A DNA stretch of 12,881 nucleotides from Clostridia bacterium. Lineage in GTDB: Bacteria > Bacillota > Clostridia > Christensenellales > CAG-917. Numbering within the stretch: the first letter of the stretch is position 1; each line of letters opens with the position of its first letter. Of the stretch, positions 1 through 6,546 are shown in pieces. The translations under genes were made by a program, and so were the position numbers. The notes under the pieces are model-generated. The model did no database searches. It saw only the letters and a list, made by a program, of their open reading frames with translations, and was not told the DNA's origin. Location of the stretch: contig CAAGFS010000039.1 in the NCBI GenBank assembly GCA_900769205.1, positions 1 through 12,881 on the forward strand. The letters are read 5' to 3'.

Positions 1-1
1 A

Positions 2-571
2 ACATCTCGTGCTTGCGATATGCGCGTGATTCTCGGCTCGTTGTCAAGCGACGCTCATATCCTGCCCCAATTCGGCATCGACAGCGGATACAACCTTATA
101 TGGTTCGTGTGCCTGTACTTTGTCGGTTCCTATATACGCATATACGACGTCAAAATCCCGCGCAAGTTTTTTGCGATACCTTTGCTTCTCTACGTTGCGT
201 GCGTGGTGGGCGGATATTTTGCAAGAGTGGCGCACGCGTCGATTCTCAGTTCGCTCGGCGCGGTTTTGATAGTGTTGTTTTGCAAGCATTTTCCCATACG
301 CTCGAAAAACTTGTCGAAGGCAATCACCGCCGTATCGTCGGTTATGTTCGGCGTGTATCTGATACACGACAGCAACGAAATGCGCGCGTACATATATCAA
401 AACGTGTTCCATTCGTACAAATACTACTCGTCAAAGTACTCTTTTCTCATTCTGCTCGGCTTCATATCCGTCACTTTCGTGGTGTGCGCGTTGTGTGAAT
501 GCGTGCGAAAGCAAGGAGAAAATCTCGTGAGATTTGTCGTGAAAAAAGCAAAGGCAAAACTTGCAAAATAA
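2..571 (+). CDS. Acyltransferase-3-like integral membrane protein, C-terminal part
   Basis: The reading frame is open from base 2 and ends at TAA 569-571, so the gene begins upstream of the window; the first ATG inside (20-22) has no reason to be the true start. The visible 189 residues alternate hydrophobic segments with short basic loops, giving roughly five membrane spans. Near the C-terminal third a FGVYLIHD motif is followed by an aromatic-rich stretch, which resembles the end of acyltransferase-3 (OafA/WecH-type) proteins that transfer acyl groups onto surface polysaccharides. The tail is lysine-rich and probably cytoplasmic. The catalytic N-terminal His region of the family lies outside the window and cannot be checked. 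It converges on the LUD-domain gene and shares a terminator with it. The family call is moderately sure and the substrate unknown. Confidence 0.7.
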   Translation, partial: TSRACDMRVILGSLSSDAHILPQFGIDSGYNLIWFVCLYFVGSYIRIYDVKIPRKFFAIPLLLYVACVVGGYFARVAHASILSSLGAVLIVLFCKHFPIRSKNLSKAITAVSSVMFGVYLIHDSNEMRAYIYQNVFHSYKYYSSKYSFLILLGFISVTFVVCALCECVRKQGENLVRFVVKKAKAKLAK

Positions 572-596
572 TCTTTGCGCAAATGAAAGGCACTCA

Positions 597-623
597 AAAA
601 CGCAAGCGATTTGCTTGCGTTTT
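597..623. terminator. Bidirectional Rho-independent terminator between convergent genes
   Basis: AAAACGCAAGC (597-607) pairs perfectly with GCTTGCGTTTT (613-623) around a GATTT loop. On the plus strand it is followed by more T/C-rich sequence. On the minus strand the stem ends in five T residues. It lies 25 bases after the acyltransferase stop and about 75 bases beyond the LUD gene stop, so it can serve both converging transcripts. Confidence 0.85.
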
Positions 624-698
624 CCTTTTCGTAGAATCGAGGCCCGTTGACGTCGTAATGCGACAAACGAGCCGTGACTGCGTTTTTGCTTATTAAAA

Positions 699-1304
699 TC
701 AATAGCCCAAATCTTCGTCAACGACGACGATTTCGTAAGGACAATTGGTCGGCTTTTTCCAAAGCACGACGAGTGCCTTGCAAATGCGCTCGGGACTCGA
801 ACAGTCGTAGCACTTGTCCCCTTTCACAGCGCAAGGCGTGTTTTTGTGCAATCTCTGTGCGTTTTTTGGTGCCGCAACGTTGCGCGCACGCCACATCGCC
901 TTTTCAAAATCGGGAGCGATTTTGTTGCGTCCTATCACGATATAAACTTTCTCGTGTCCGTAAAGTTCGCCTGCAACGCGGTTGCAATTGCCGTCGATAT
1001 TCACGATTTCTCCCGTGAGCGAAATGGCGTTTGCGGACGTGAGAAAAACGTCTGCCGTGAGCGATTGCTTCATAACCTGAGCGGGAGTTTTTCCGTCGGG
1101 ATTGTCAAAGCGGAAAAGCACCTTATTGTGCTTGTCAAGAAGGGGCAGAACGCCCATTTGTTCAAGCGTGACAGAACCGCCGAATCCGACGGTCTTTCCG
1201 TCTATTGAAGCGTTTAGATACTCGGTTGCAAGCTCTTTGGTTGCAAAACAACTCACTTCAAATCCACGATTTTGCAGATTGTTTTTCAGTTGAGAAAAAT
1301 CCAT
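699..1304 (-). CDS. Stand-alone LUD-domain protein (LutC/DUF162 family)
   Basis: The 201-residue product resembles short single-domain LUD (lactate utilisation, DUF162) proteins common in Clostridia. Visible family features are GFGGSVTL at residues 40-47, and a TSANAISLTGE stretch leading to NIDG at about 89-105. A basic helix follows, then a cysteine-rich tail with C158, C165, C168, C175 and C188 that could hold a metal or Fe-S site (inference). LutC-type proteins act with the LutA/LutB Fe-S subunits in L-lactate oxidation, but neither partner is here, so the role of this solitary copy is unknown. The start ATG (1302-1304) is preceded by AAGGTGGAG at close spacing, and a near-consensus promoter sits 27 bases upstream. 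The gene is monocistronic, between the repeat array and the convergent terminator. Confidence 0.85.
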   Translation of the reverse strand: MDFSQLKNNLQNRGFEVSCFATKELATEYLNASIDGKTVGFGGSVTLEQMGVLPLLDKHNKVLFRFDNPDGKTPAQVMKQSLTADVFLTSANAISLTGEIVNIDGNCNRVAGELYGHEKVYIVIGRNKIAPDFEKAMWRARNVAAPKNAQRLHKNTPCAVKGDKCYDCSSPERICKALVVLWKKPTNCPYEIVVVDEDLGY

Positions 1305-1330
1305 ACTCCACCTTGCGTCTTTTTTTTGAT

Positions 1331-1359
1331 ATTATAAAATGCAACTTGCTTTTTGTAAA
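1331..1359 (-). promoter_or_regulatory. Sigma-A promoter of the LUD-domain gene
   Basis: Read on the minus strand, -35 TTTACA (1354-1359) is separated by 17 bases from a perfect -10 TATAAT (1331-1336). The expected start point near 1324 gives a leader of about 20 bases containing the AAGGTGGAG ribosome binding site. The promoter lies just outside the downstream edge of the palindromic repeat array. Confidence 0.8.
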
Positions 1360-1385
1360 CAAAAAATCAAAAAAATGCCTGATGA

Positions 1386-1772
1386 CAAATGCCGTACGCA
1401 GATGAAAGGAAAGGAAATAAAAGTAAAACCCCCGAGAATGACAACCCTAACGTGAATGAAACGCGCAAGTTGGTATATTGGCTCCGACACAGGTATTCGC
1501 CGTTTATCAAGGACACTTGTTTCAAATGCAGTAAACGGATGAAGAGCAAGGAAGAACCCCGAGAATGACAACCCTAACGTTAATGAAACACGCAAGTTGG
1601 TATATAGGCTCCGACACGGCTATTCGCCGTTTATCAAGGACACTTATTTCAAATGCAGTAAACGGATGAAGAGCAAGGAAGAACCCCGATATGACAACCC
1701 TAACGTATATGAAATACGTGAGTTGACATCTCGGGGTTCTGACACAGCTATTCGCCGTTTAATGCATTTGAA
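1386..1772. repeat. Tandem array of three ~127-bp quasi-palindromic elements
   Basis: Units recur every 127 bases. Counting from the GAGAATGAC block, 1434-1560 and 1561-1687 differ at only 6 of 127 positions, and a third, diverged copy begins at 1688. With palindrome boundaries, the elements are about 1386-1520 (degenerate left arm), 1521-1647 and 1648-1772. Each unit is internally an imperfect inverted repeat, best preserved in the last one. No open frame in it looks like a real protein, there are no unique spacers, and nothing transposase-like is nearby. It resembles non-autonomous palindromic intergenic elements (MITE- or RUP-like). It fills most of the 471-bp gap between the DUF1508-like gene and the LUD gene; the rest is the LUD promoter and leader. 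Confidence 0.85.
1648..1772. repeat. Most complete copy of the palindromic element (125 bp, ~60-bp arms)
   Basis: The left arm 1648-1708 is matched by the reverse complement of 1714-1772. Identical blocks are TTCAAATGCA, TAAACGG, AGAACCCCGA, ATG, CAAC and ACGTAT, in the same order on both sides of a five-base ATGAA centre (1709-1713). The arms are interrupted by an unpaired 14-base stretch on each side and a 2-base bulge. As RNA it would fold into a long hairpin beginning three bases after the stop codon of the 424-residue protein gene, so it could act as a 3' mRNA stabiliser or terminator. That role is inference; no T-tract follows. Confidence 0.8.
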
Positions 1773-1775
1773 GGG

Positions 1776-3050
1776 TTATTGTTCTCTGACGATGTCCGTC
1801 TGCGCAAAAGCCTTCACCTGTTTCATAAGCGCGTTTGCATCGTCAAAGGAAACTTGCGGTGCGCCCTTGTGGACGTAGGTCTTGCGCTTGATGACGAAGA
1901 AGAACTTGCCTTCGGCGGCCTCTATGGTGTAAGTGCCGATGAGGGCGTGGGTTTTGAAGCGGTTGATTGCACGCTCGCAATACTCCTTCGTCGTGTAGTT
2001 GGAGCTTTCGTATATATCCTTTCCGCTTGCATCGTAGAGCGTGTAGAAATACTCTTGCGTGCCGTCTTCCTTGTCAACGTGCTCGATGACGTATTTGCCG
2101 TAGATGACGGACTCGTCAAAGCCTGCGACTTTTTGCGGAGCTTTTCTCGCATTCTTGGGAGTTTTGAGAGCGGCAAAAGGCGGAGCGACTTTCTTGATGA
2201 CGACTTTCTTGTCCTTGTTGGCGTTGAGCGCTTCGAGTTCCGCTTCTTTTGCGGCAAGTTTCTTTGCAAGAGCGGGAGACGGCGTGCCTTCGTAATAGCA
2301 AGCGTCTTCGGGATCGTAATAGTAGCCTTCGTATGTTCCGTCGTATTTGGACCAATCGTCGGGTTTCTTTTTGACGACTTTTTTGGTTGCGGGTTTGTCA
2401 ACGCCCTGTTTTTGCGGAACGGGTTCCGGCTTTGAAGCTTCTTCCTTTTGGGGTTCGACTTGCGGTTCGGCCTTGGGTTCTTCTTTCGCTTCTTCCTTGA
2501 CGGGTTCGGGAGTCGGTTCTTCTTTGACAGGCTCTTGAACAGGTTCTTCCTTCTTCTCCTCAACGACTGGAGCGGGTTCTTCTTCCTTTTCCGGTTCGGG
2601 TTGAGCAATCGGCTCTTGCGGTGTTTCTTCCGCCTTGACTTCTTCCGCTTTTTCTTCGGCTACTTCCGTCTTGGCCTCTACGACGGGTTCTTGCACGGCA
2701 GGCTCGTCCGCCTTTGTTTCTTCGGCAACCGGTTCTTCCTTGACGGGTTCGGATTGCGGAGCGGTTTGAGCAGGCTCGTCTTCAACGAAATCTTTACGTT
2801 TGCCGTGTTTGAGCATGCCGCGCATACGGGCGAGTTTTTCGTTGAGACGCAATTCTTCCCCGGTCACGCCGTATTCGGCATAAAAGGCGTCTTCTTGCGC
2901 GTCTTCATTTTCGTCCTTGCGTTCCTTGACGGCTTTGACGATGCTTGCAACAAGCACTGCGACGATCAGAACCACCGCAATGGCAAGCACGGCTATCAGA
3001 ATGAGAGCGGAATATCCTTCCAACGGACCCAATTTGATGTTTTCAATCAT
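1776..3050 (-). CDS. Membrane-anchored protein with Pro/Glu/Lys-rich linker and two DUF1508-like modules
   Basis: The product has 424 residues. Residues about 14-38 form one strong hydrophobic membrane anchor, followed by a charged segment. A long low-complexity region (about 91-215) is built from repeated EEP, PEP and VKEEP units. After a basic stretch comes a tyrosine-rich motif, KYDGTYEGYYYDPEDACYYEG (235-255), then a helical Ala/Lys segment. The C-terminal part holds two related modules, about 318-369 (GKYVIEHVD, then a Tyr-rich strand and Ser/Tyr/Lys helix) and 372-416 (GTYTIEAAEGKFFFVIK). These resemble tandem DUF1508 (YegP-like) repeats, the second more diverged. The anchor-stalk-domain plan suggests the modules act away from the membrane, but topology and function are unknown. 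AAGGGG lies seven bases before ATG 3048-3050. The gene follows comEC after 196 bases. Confidence 0.8.
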   Translation of the reverse strand: MIENIKLGPLEGYSALILIAVLAIAVVLIVAVLVASIVKAVKERKDENEDAQEDAFYAEYGVTGEELRLNEKLARMRGMLKHGKRKDFVEDEPAQTAPQSEPVKEEPVAEETKADEPAVQEPVVEAKTEVAEEKAEEVKAEETPQEPIAQPEPEKEEEPAPVVEEKKEEPVQEPVKEEPTPEPVKEEAKEEPKAEPQVEPQKEEASKPEPVPQKQGVDKPATKKVVKKKPDDWSKYDGTYEGYYYDPEDACYYEGTPSPALAKKLAAKEAELEALNANKDKKVVIKKVAPPFAALKTPKNARKAPQKVAGFDESVIYGKYVIEHVDKEDGTQEYFYTLYDASGKDIYESSNYTTKEYCERAINRFKTHALIGTYTIEAAEGKFFFVIKRKTYVHKGAPQVSFDDANALMKQVKAFAQTDIVREQ

Positions 3051-3071
3051 AATTTCAACCCCTTACAGAGT

Positions 3072-3100
3072 ACTATAATCAAAGATATATTAACACACAA
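3072..3100 (-). promoter_or_regulatory. Possible promoter of the DUF1508-like membrane protein gene
   Basis: On the minus strand TTGTGT (3095-3100) and TATAGT (3072-3077) are 17 bases apart, in an AT-rich stretch just upstream of the AAGGGG ribosome binding site. The -35 match is poor (first three bases only), so the assignment is tentative. No convincing terminator separates this from the end of comEC at 3247, so read-through is also possible. Confidence 0.4.
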
Positions 3101-3246
3101 CGCGCGCGCTTGCAATACATTTTTGTCTTTTTTCAACAATTGTCGCGTTATGCGCGCCCGAGCGCACACAATTTGCGCCGTATATCATTCATAATATGCG
3201 GAAAGACGTGACAATTATCACACACCCTTGCGTTTTGAGCGAAGAA

Positions 3247-4791
3247 TCACAGCAGTGCCAAAAGCGCGCCGAGCATAATACCCGCAGACGCCGTGACGAG
3301 CGCGCCCCTGCATTTTTGCACGCGAGTGAGAAACACGAATCTTGAAAGGAGCGTCGCGATCACTAAAAACGCAACTATCCCCACAACGCTCATAGACACC
3401 GGTATCGTCGAAAAGTTCAGACCGCCCACCGCTCCGACGTACAATCTGAAAGGTATAAGCAGATATTTGACGAGCCACACGAAACCGCCCCAAGTCGTTA
3501 TCAGAGAAAGCAGACAAAGCACGAGCATCGCAACGTAGGCGACCATGACGTAAGGCAACACCAAAAAGTTGGATAGCAAAAACAAAGTGGGCACCTGCCC
3601 GAAGAAATGCGCCACGAGTGGATACGTAAGCAGATTTGCGGAAACGGACACCGCAAACACCGACGCGAATCGTTTGCCTATGTGGCGTTTCGGGGAAATC
3701 TTTTCCACCACTTTCATCCCCGCTCTTTCGATGGGGCGAGCAAACGCGAATATGCCTACGACCGCCGAGAAAGACAACAAAAATCCGACGTCCATAATTG
3801 CGTACGGACGGAAAAGCAAGATGACGGTTGCGGCAAAAGCGGTTGCGGACAACTCGTCTTTCTTTTGTCCGAAAGCGGACGCGAAATTGAAAACCGCGCA
3901 CATCACGACCGCACGCAACGACGACGCCGTGAAGGAGCATAGCGCGGAATAGAAAAACGTCAGAGCAACAACTATGCAGAAGGCGATTTTGGGATTGACT
4001 TTGAGTTTTTTGAGAAGAAAATACAACGCGGTGGCAAGCGTAGTGACGTGAAGACCGCTCACGGCAAGGACGTGCGCAAGTCCGCTTGCTTTGACGTTGT
4101 TGTACAAATCGTCGTCTATTGCAAACTTGTCACCGAGCACGAGCGCGCGTGCAACCGACGACGTGTATTCGTCCGTGTTTTCGTAAAGAATTCGCTTTAT
4201 CGTGTGTCGCAGATCGTCCACAAAACCGAGTTTGCCTTCTGCGACGAACTCAACTTGATTTGCGTATATCCGAAATCCGACGCCCTTTGACAGATTGCTG
4301 GCAAAATAGGTGTCGAAACGCTCGTGTCCGACCGACTTTATCGTGCCTTTTATCCCGACGACGTCGCCCGCGTTGAAATCCACGCTTTCTATATTGCAGG
4401 TGACGTAGCCGTCGTACGAATATTTTTTGTCCTGCACCGTCACGTCTTTGACGTAAAATCTGCAATAGTCGCCTTCGAGCACGACGTCGCTTGCGACCGT
4501 GCAGGTGAAATATCCGTTGTAGTTTACAAACGTCTTTGCGTTGAAAGCAACGTTGGACGTCGTCATTGCGACAAACCCGACGAGCAGCGCCACGGGAATA
4601 TACGCAAACCTTCTCAACTTTTTCACGCAAATCGCAAACGCAAACGCAACGAGAAAAACGACGAGCGGAATGAGATAGAACCAAAAACTAACACCGTATA
4701 TGCACTCGGCAACAAGTATGCCGAGCACAAGCGATAAGGCGAAAAACACCATTGGTCTTGAATTGAAAACTCTCTTTCCCTTTATCTTCAT
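3247..4791 (-). CDS. comEC: ComEC/Rec2-family membrane channel protein lacking the metallo-beta-lactamase domain
   Basis: This 514-residue membrane protein matches ComEC, which carries single-stranded DNA across the membrane during natural transformation. Order of parts: two or three N-terminal membrane spans (about 15-80), a soluble OB-fold-like segment of the DUF4131 type (about 92-185), then the polytopic Competence domain (about 205-500). The diagnostic motif GLAHVLAVSGLHV is at 237-249, preceded by ARALVLGDK and followed by SLRAVVMC at 291-298. Full-length ComEC such as that of Bacillus subtilis is about 776 residues and ends in a metallo-beta-lactamase domain; here the protein stops after the last membrane span with no such sequence downstream. 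ATG 4789-4791 has no clear ribosome binding site; the next Met (residue 14) also has none. No other competence gene is in the window. Confidence 0.88.
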   Translation of the reverse strand: MKIKGKRVFNSRPMVFFALSLVLGILVAECIYGVSFWFYLIPLVVFLVAFAFAICVKKLRRFAYIPVALLVGFVAMTTSNVAFNAKTFVNYNGYFTCTVASDVVLEGDYCRFYVKDVTVQDKKYSYDGYVTCNIESVDFNAGDVVGIKGTIKSVGHERFDTYFASNLSKGVGFRIYANQVEFVAEGKLGFVDDLRHTIKRILYENTDEYTSSVARALVLGDKFAIDDDLYNNVKASGLAHVLAVSGLHVTTLATALYFLLKKLKVNPKIAFCIVVALTFFYSALCSFTASSLRAVVMCAVFNFASAFGQKKDELSATAFAATVILLFRPYAIMDVGFLLSFSAVVGIFAFARPIERAGMKVVEKISPKRHIGKRFASVFAVSVSANLLTYPLVAHFFGQVPTLFLLSNFLVLPYVMVAYVAMLVLCLLSLITTWGGFVWLVKYLLIPFRLYVGAVGGLNFSTIPVSMSVVGIVAFLVIATLLSRFVFLTRVQKCRGALVTASAGIMLGALLALL

Positions 4792-4809
4792 TTTTGACGA
4801 TGCAAAGCG

Positions 4810-4837
4810 ATTTTATCTTTCAAGCTATAACTTCCAA
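4810..4837 (-). promoter_or_regulatory. Possible promoter of comEC
   Basis: On the minus strand TTGGAA (4832-4837) and TAAAAT (4810-4815) are separated by 16 bases. If used, transcription would start only about 10-15 bases before the ATG, giving a very short leader, which fits the lack of a ribosome binding site. The upstream operon ends in a strong terminator, so comEC needs its own promoter somewhere in 4792-4914. Confidence 0.4.
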
Positions 4838-4914
4838 GCGTATATATTGTTTTTATTCGCTCATACGTATCGCTATATGCGTTTCAATGTTTTTGCAGAA
4901 AACAAACCTTTTGT

Positions 4915-4959
4915 ATAAAAACAGGGGGTTTACCCGCGGAAAAGCACGAGTAAAACCCC
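4915..4959 (-). terminator. Rho-independent terminator of the GlpA-like/FAD/DUF1667 operon
   Basis: Read on the minus strand, GGGGTTTTAC pairs with GTAAACCCC (one bulged T) and is followed directly by TGTTTTTAT. It begins seven bases after the DUF1667 stop codon. Confidence 0.85.
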
Positions 4960-4966
4960 GAAATCG

Positions 4967-5305
4967 TCATTTTCTTCCCGTGACGACGACGTCCGCGCCG
5001 AGTCCGAGCACGTCCTTTGCAACGACGTCTCCTATGCGCACGTCGTTCGGAGCGACGAGAGTTCCGATATAATTCACAACGTCGAATATTCTCTCCTTCG
5101 GCACGGTTTTGGTTGTCTTGACGGATGCCACCGAGCCGTCTTCAAGGCGCACGAGCGTGGTCACGCTTCTGCTCGGATGAGTGTATTCTTCTTTTCCGTA
5201 AATCTCACCGCGCTTGCAGGTGTTGCCGTTGACAATCACCTGTCCGTCTTTTTCTTCGATGTTCAACGCACAGCCCATCGGGCACATAATGCAAATCGTA
5301 TTCAT
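4967..5305 (-). CDS. DUF1667 cysteine-motif protein, third subunit of the redox operon
   Basis: The 112-residue protein opens with a CxxCxxxC motif (C5, C8, C12; sequence CIMCPMGC) and has a fourth cysteine at C30 (NTCKRG), a spacing suited to an Fe-S cluster or zinc. The rest matches DUF1667: a THPSRSVTT segment around 42-50 and a KTVPKE segment before a C-terminal helix and strands. DUF1667 proteins are typically encoded directly after a GlpA-like flavoprotein and a second FAD oxidoreductase, as here. The start codon overlaps the previous stop by four bases (ATGA at 5302-5305) with GAGG a few bases upstream, indicating translational coupling. A role as a small electron-transfer or metal-binding subunit is inferred. 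Confidence 0.9.
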   Translation of the reverse strand: MNTICIMCPMGCALNIEEKDGQVIVNGNTCKRGEIYGKEEYTHPSRSVTTLVRLEDGSVASVKTTKTVPKERIFDVVNYIGTLVAPNDVRIGDVVAKDVLGLGADVVVTGRK

Positions 5306-6546
5306 CTTTCAAGCCTCACGATAACGTCGCCTTCCACGGCGGATTTGTCAATGATGACGTTGCCCATTTCACCGGGAGCAAGCACCATACACTTCTTTGA
5401 AAGGAGCGTCTTTCCGTTGCTCTCGACGACAAGTTTGCAATTCTTGTACACGTCGCCGACGCGGAAGAAAAGTTGCACCTTTCCCTCCCCTTTGCTTATG
5501 CGTTGCGGAAGTGCGTATCTGACGCCGTCCTTTGCGACGACGTTGACCGTTTGACCGCTCTTTTCAAGTTGTCCGAGAGCGTACTTTGCGGCGTATTCGC
5601 CGGCGATTTCCGCCTCGTGCGACACGTTATCCACAAGGTCGTGGACGTGAAGCACGTTTCCGCAAGAAAAGATGCCGTCAACGCTCGTCATACGTCGCTC
5701 GTCAACCACCGCTCCGCTCGTGATACGGCTCATCTCAACGCTCGTGCCTGTGAGAAGGTCGTTTTCGGGAATAAGTCCGACGGAAAGCAACAAGGTGTCG
5801 CAAGCGATATATTCTTCTCTTGAAAGGTCGGTCTTTCTGTCTTCGCCCACGGGCGCGTACCAAAGCCCCGTCATACGCGGTTTGCCTTCCACTCTCGTTA
5901 TGGTGTGGCTGTACTTGATGGGAATGCCGTAGTCGTCAAGGCATTGCACGATATTTCGTTTGAGTCCGCTTGAAAACGGCATAAGTTCGAGCACCAACTT
6001 GACGTTTGCGCCTTCGGTGGTCATACGGCGCGCCATGATAAGCCCTATATCGCCGCTTCCGAGAATGACGACGTCCTTGCCGACGAGATAGCCGTCGAGA
6101 TTGCATATCTTCTGCGCCATACCGGCGGTATAAACGCCTGCGGGACGAGTGCCGGGAAGCGCGATTGCACCCGCGGTGCGCTCTCTGCACCCCATTGCAA
6201 GCACGATTGCGCCCGCCTTTATATCGCAATATCCGCGAGAAGGAGAAAGCACGCTGACCGTCTTGTCTTCGGAAAGGGACAGCACCATGCTTTCGAGCAT
6301 CACGTCTATATCCTTGCTCTCCACCATTTTCCTGAAACGGTCGGCGTATTCAGGTCCCGTCATTTCTTCGCCGAAATAGTGCAAACCGAAGCCCTGATGT
6401 ATGCATTGATTGAGAATGCCGCCAAGGCGCACGTCGCGTTCGAGAATGAGAGTTTTTGCGCCTTGCGCGTTTGCCGACAACGCCGCCGCCATACCCGCAG
6501 GACCGCCGCCGATTATCACGACGTCATAATTCAACTCGTCCCTCAT
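5302..6546 (-). CDS. FAD/NAD(P)-dependent oxidoreductase, second subunit of the redox operon
   Basis: The frame is open further upstream, but the start is ATG 6544-6546: it follows a perfect AAGGAGGTGA ribosome binding site and overlaps the previous stop by four bases. The 414-residue product has an N-terminal FAD-binding Rossmann motif GGGPAG (13-18) with the acidic residue E36 ending the second strand. A second dinucleotide fold, GSGDIG (163-168), should bind NAD(P)H. A GLIPEN/CGN region toward the C-terminal half closes the FAD fold, and about 80 further residues end the protein. It resembles the disulfide-reductase-like subunits paired with GlpA-like or opine/HcnB-type dehydrogenases. It probably passes electrons between the partner flavoprotein and NAD(P); that direction is inferred. 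Confidence 0.88.
   Translation of the reverse strand: MRDELNYDVVIIGGGPAGMAAALSANAQGAKTLILERDVRLGGILNQCIHQGFGLHYFGEEMTGPEYADRFRKMVESKDIDVMLESMVLSLSEDKTVSVLSPSRGYCDIKAGAIVLAMGCRERTAGAIALPGTRPAGVYTAGMAQKICNLDGYLVGKDVVILGSGDIGLIMARRMTTEGANVKLVLELMPFSSGLKRNIVQCLDDYGIPIKYSHTITRVEGKPRMTGLWYAPVGEDRKTDLSREEYIACDTLLLSVGLIPENDLLTGTSVEMSRITSGAVVDERRMTSVDGIFSCGNVLHVHDLVDNVSHEAEIAGEYAAKYALGQLEKSGQTVNVVAKDGVRYALPQRISKGEGKVQLFFRVGDVYKNCKLVVESNGKTLLSKKCMVLAPGEMGNVIIDKSAVEGDVIVRLER

Noticed and set aside
1386..1772. CRISPR array
   Set aside because: The repeats are contiguous 127-bp units with no unique spacers and no cas genes nearby; the repeated sequence itself is the whole unit.
1332..1878. Open frames of 60-93 codons on both strands across the repeat array
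   Set aside because: They are open only because the 127-bp unit lacks stops in those frames; the translated sequence shifts frame at each unit, has no ribosome binding site and repeats the palindrome rather than protein-like composition.
1922..3194. Long open frames of 228 and 248 codons overlapping the DUF1508-like gene
   Set aside because: They are other-frame shadows of the repetitive Pro/Glu/Lys-coding region, giving Arg/Lys- or Phe/Leu-only composition without any domain.
3051..3246. Terminator or small gene between comEC and the DUF1508-like gene
   Set aside because: Only short palindromes (ACAATTGT, GTGA/TCAC) without a following T-tract, and no open frame with a ribosome binding site.
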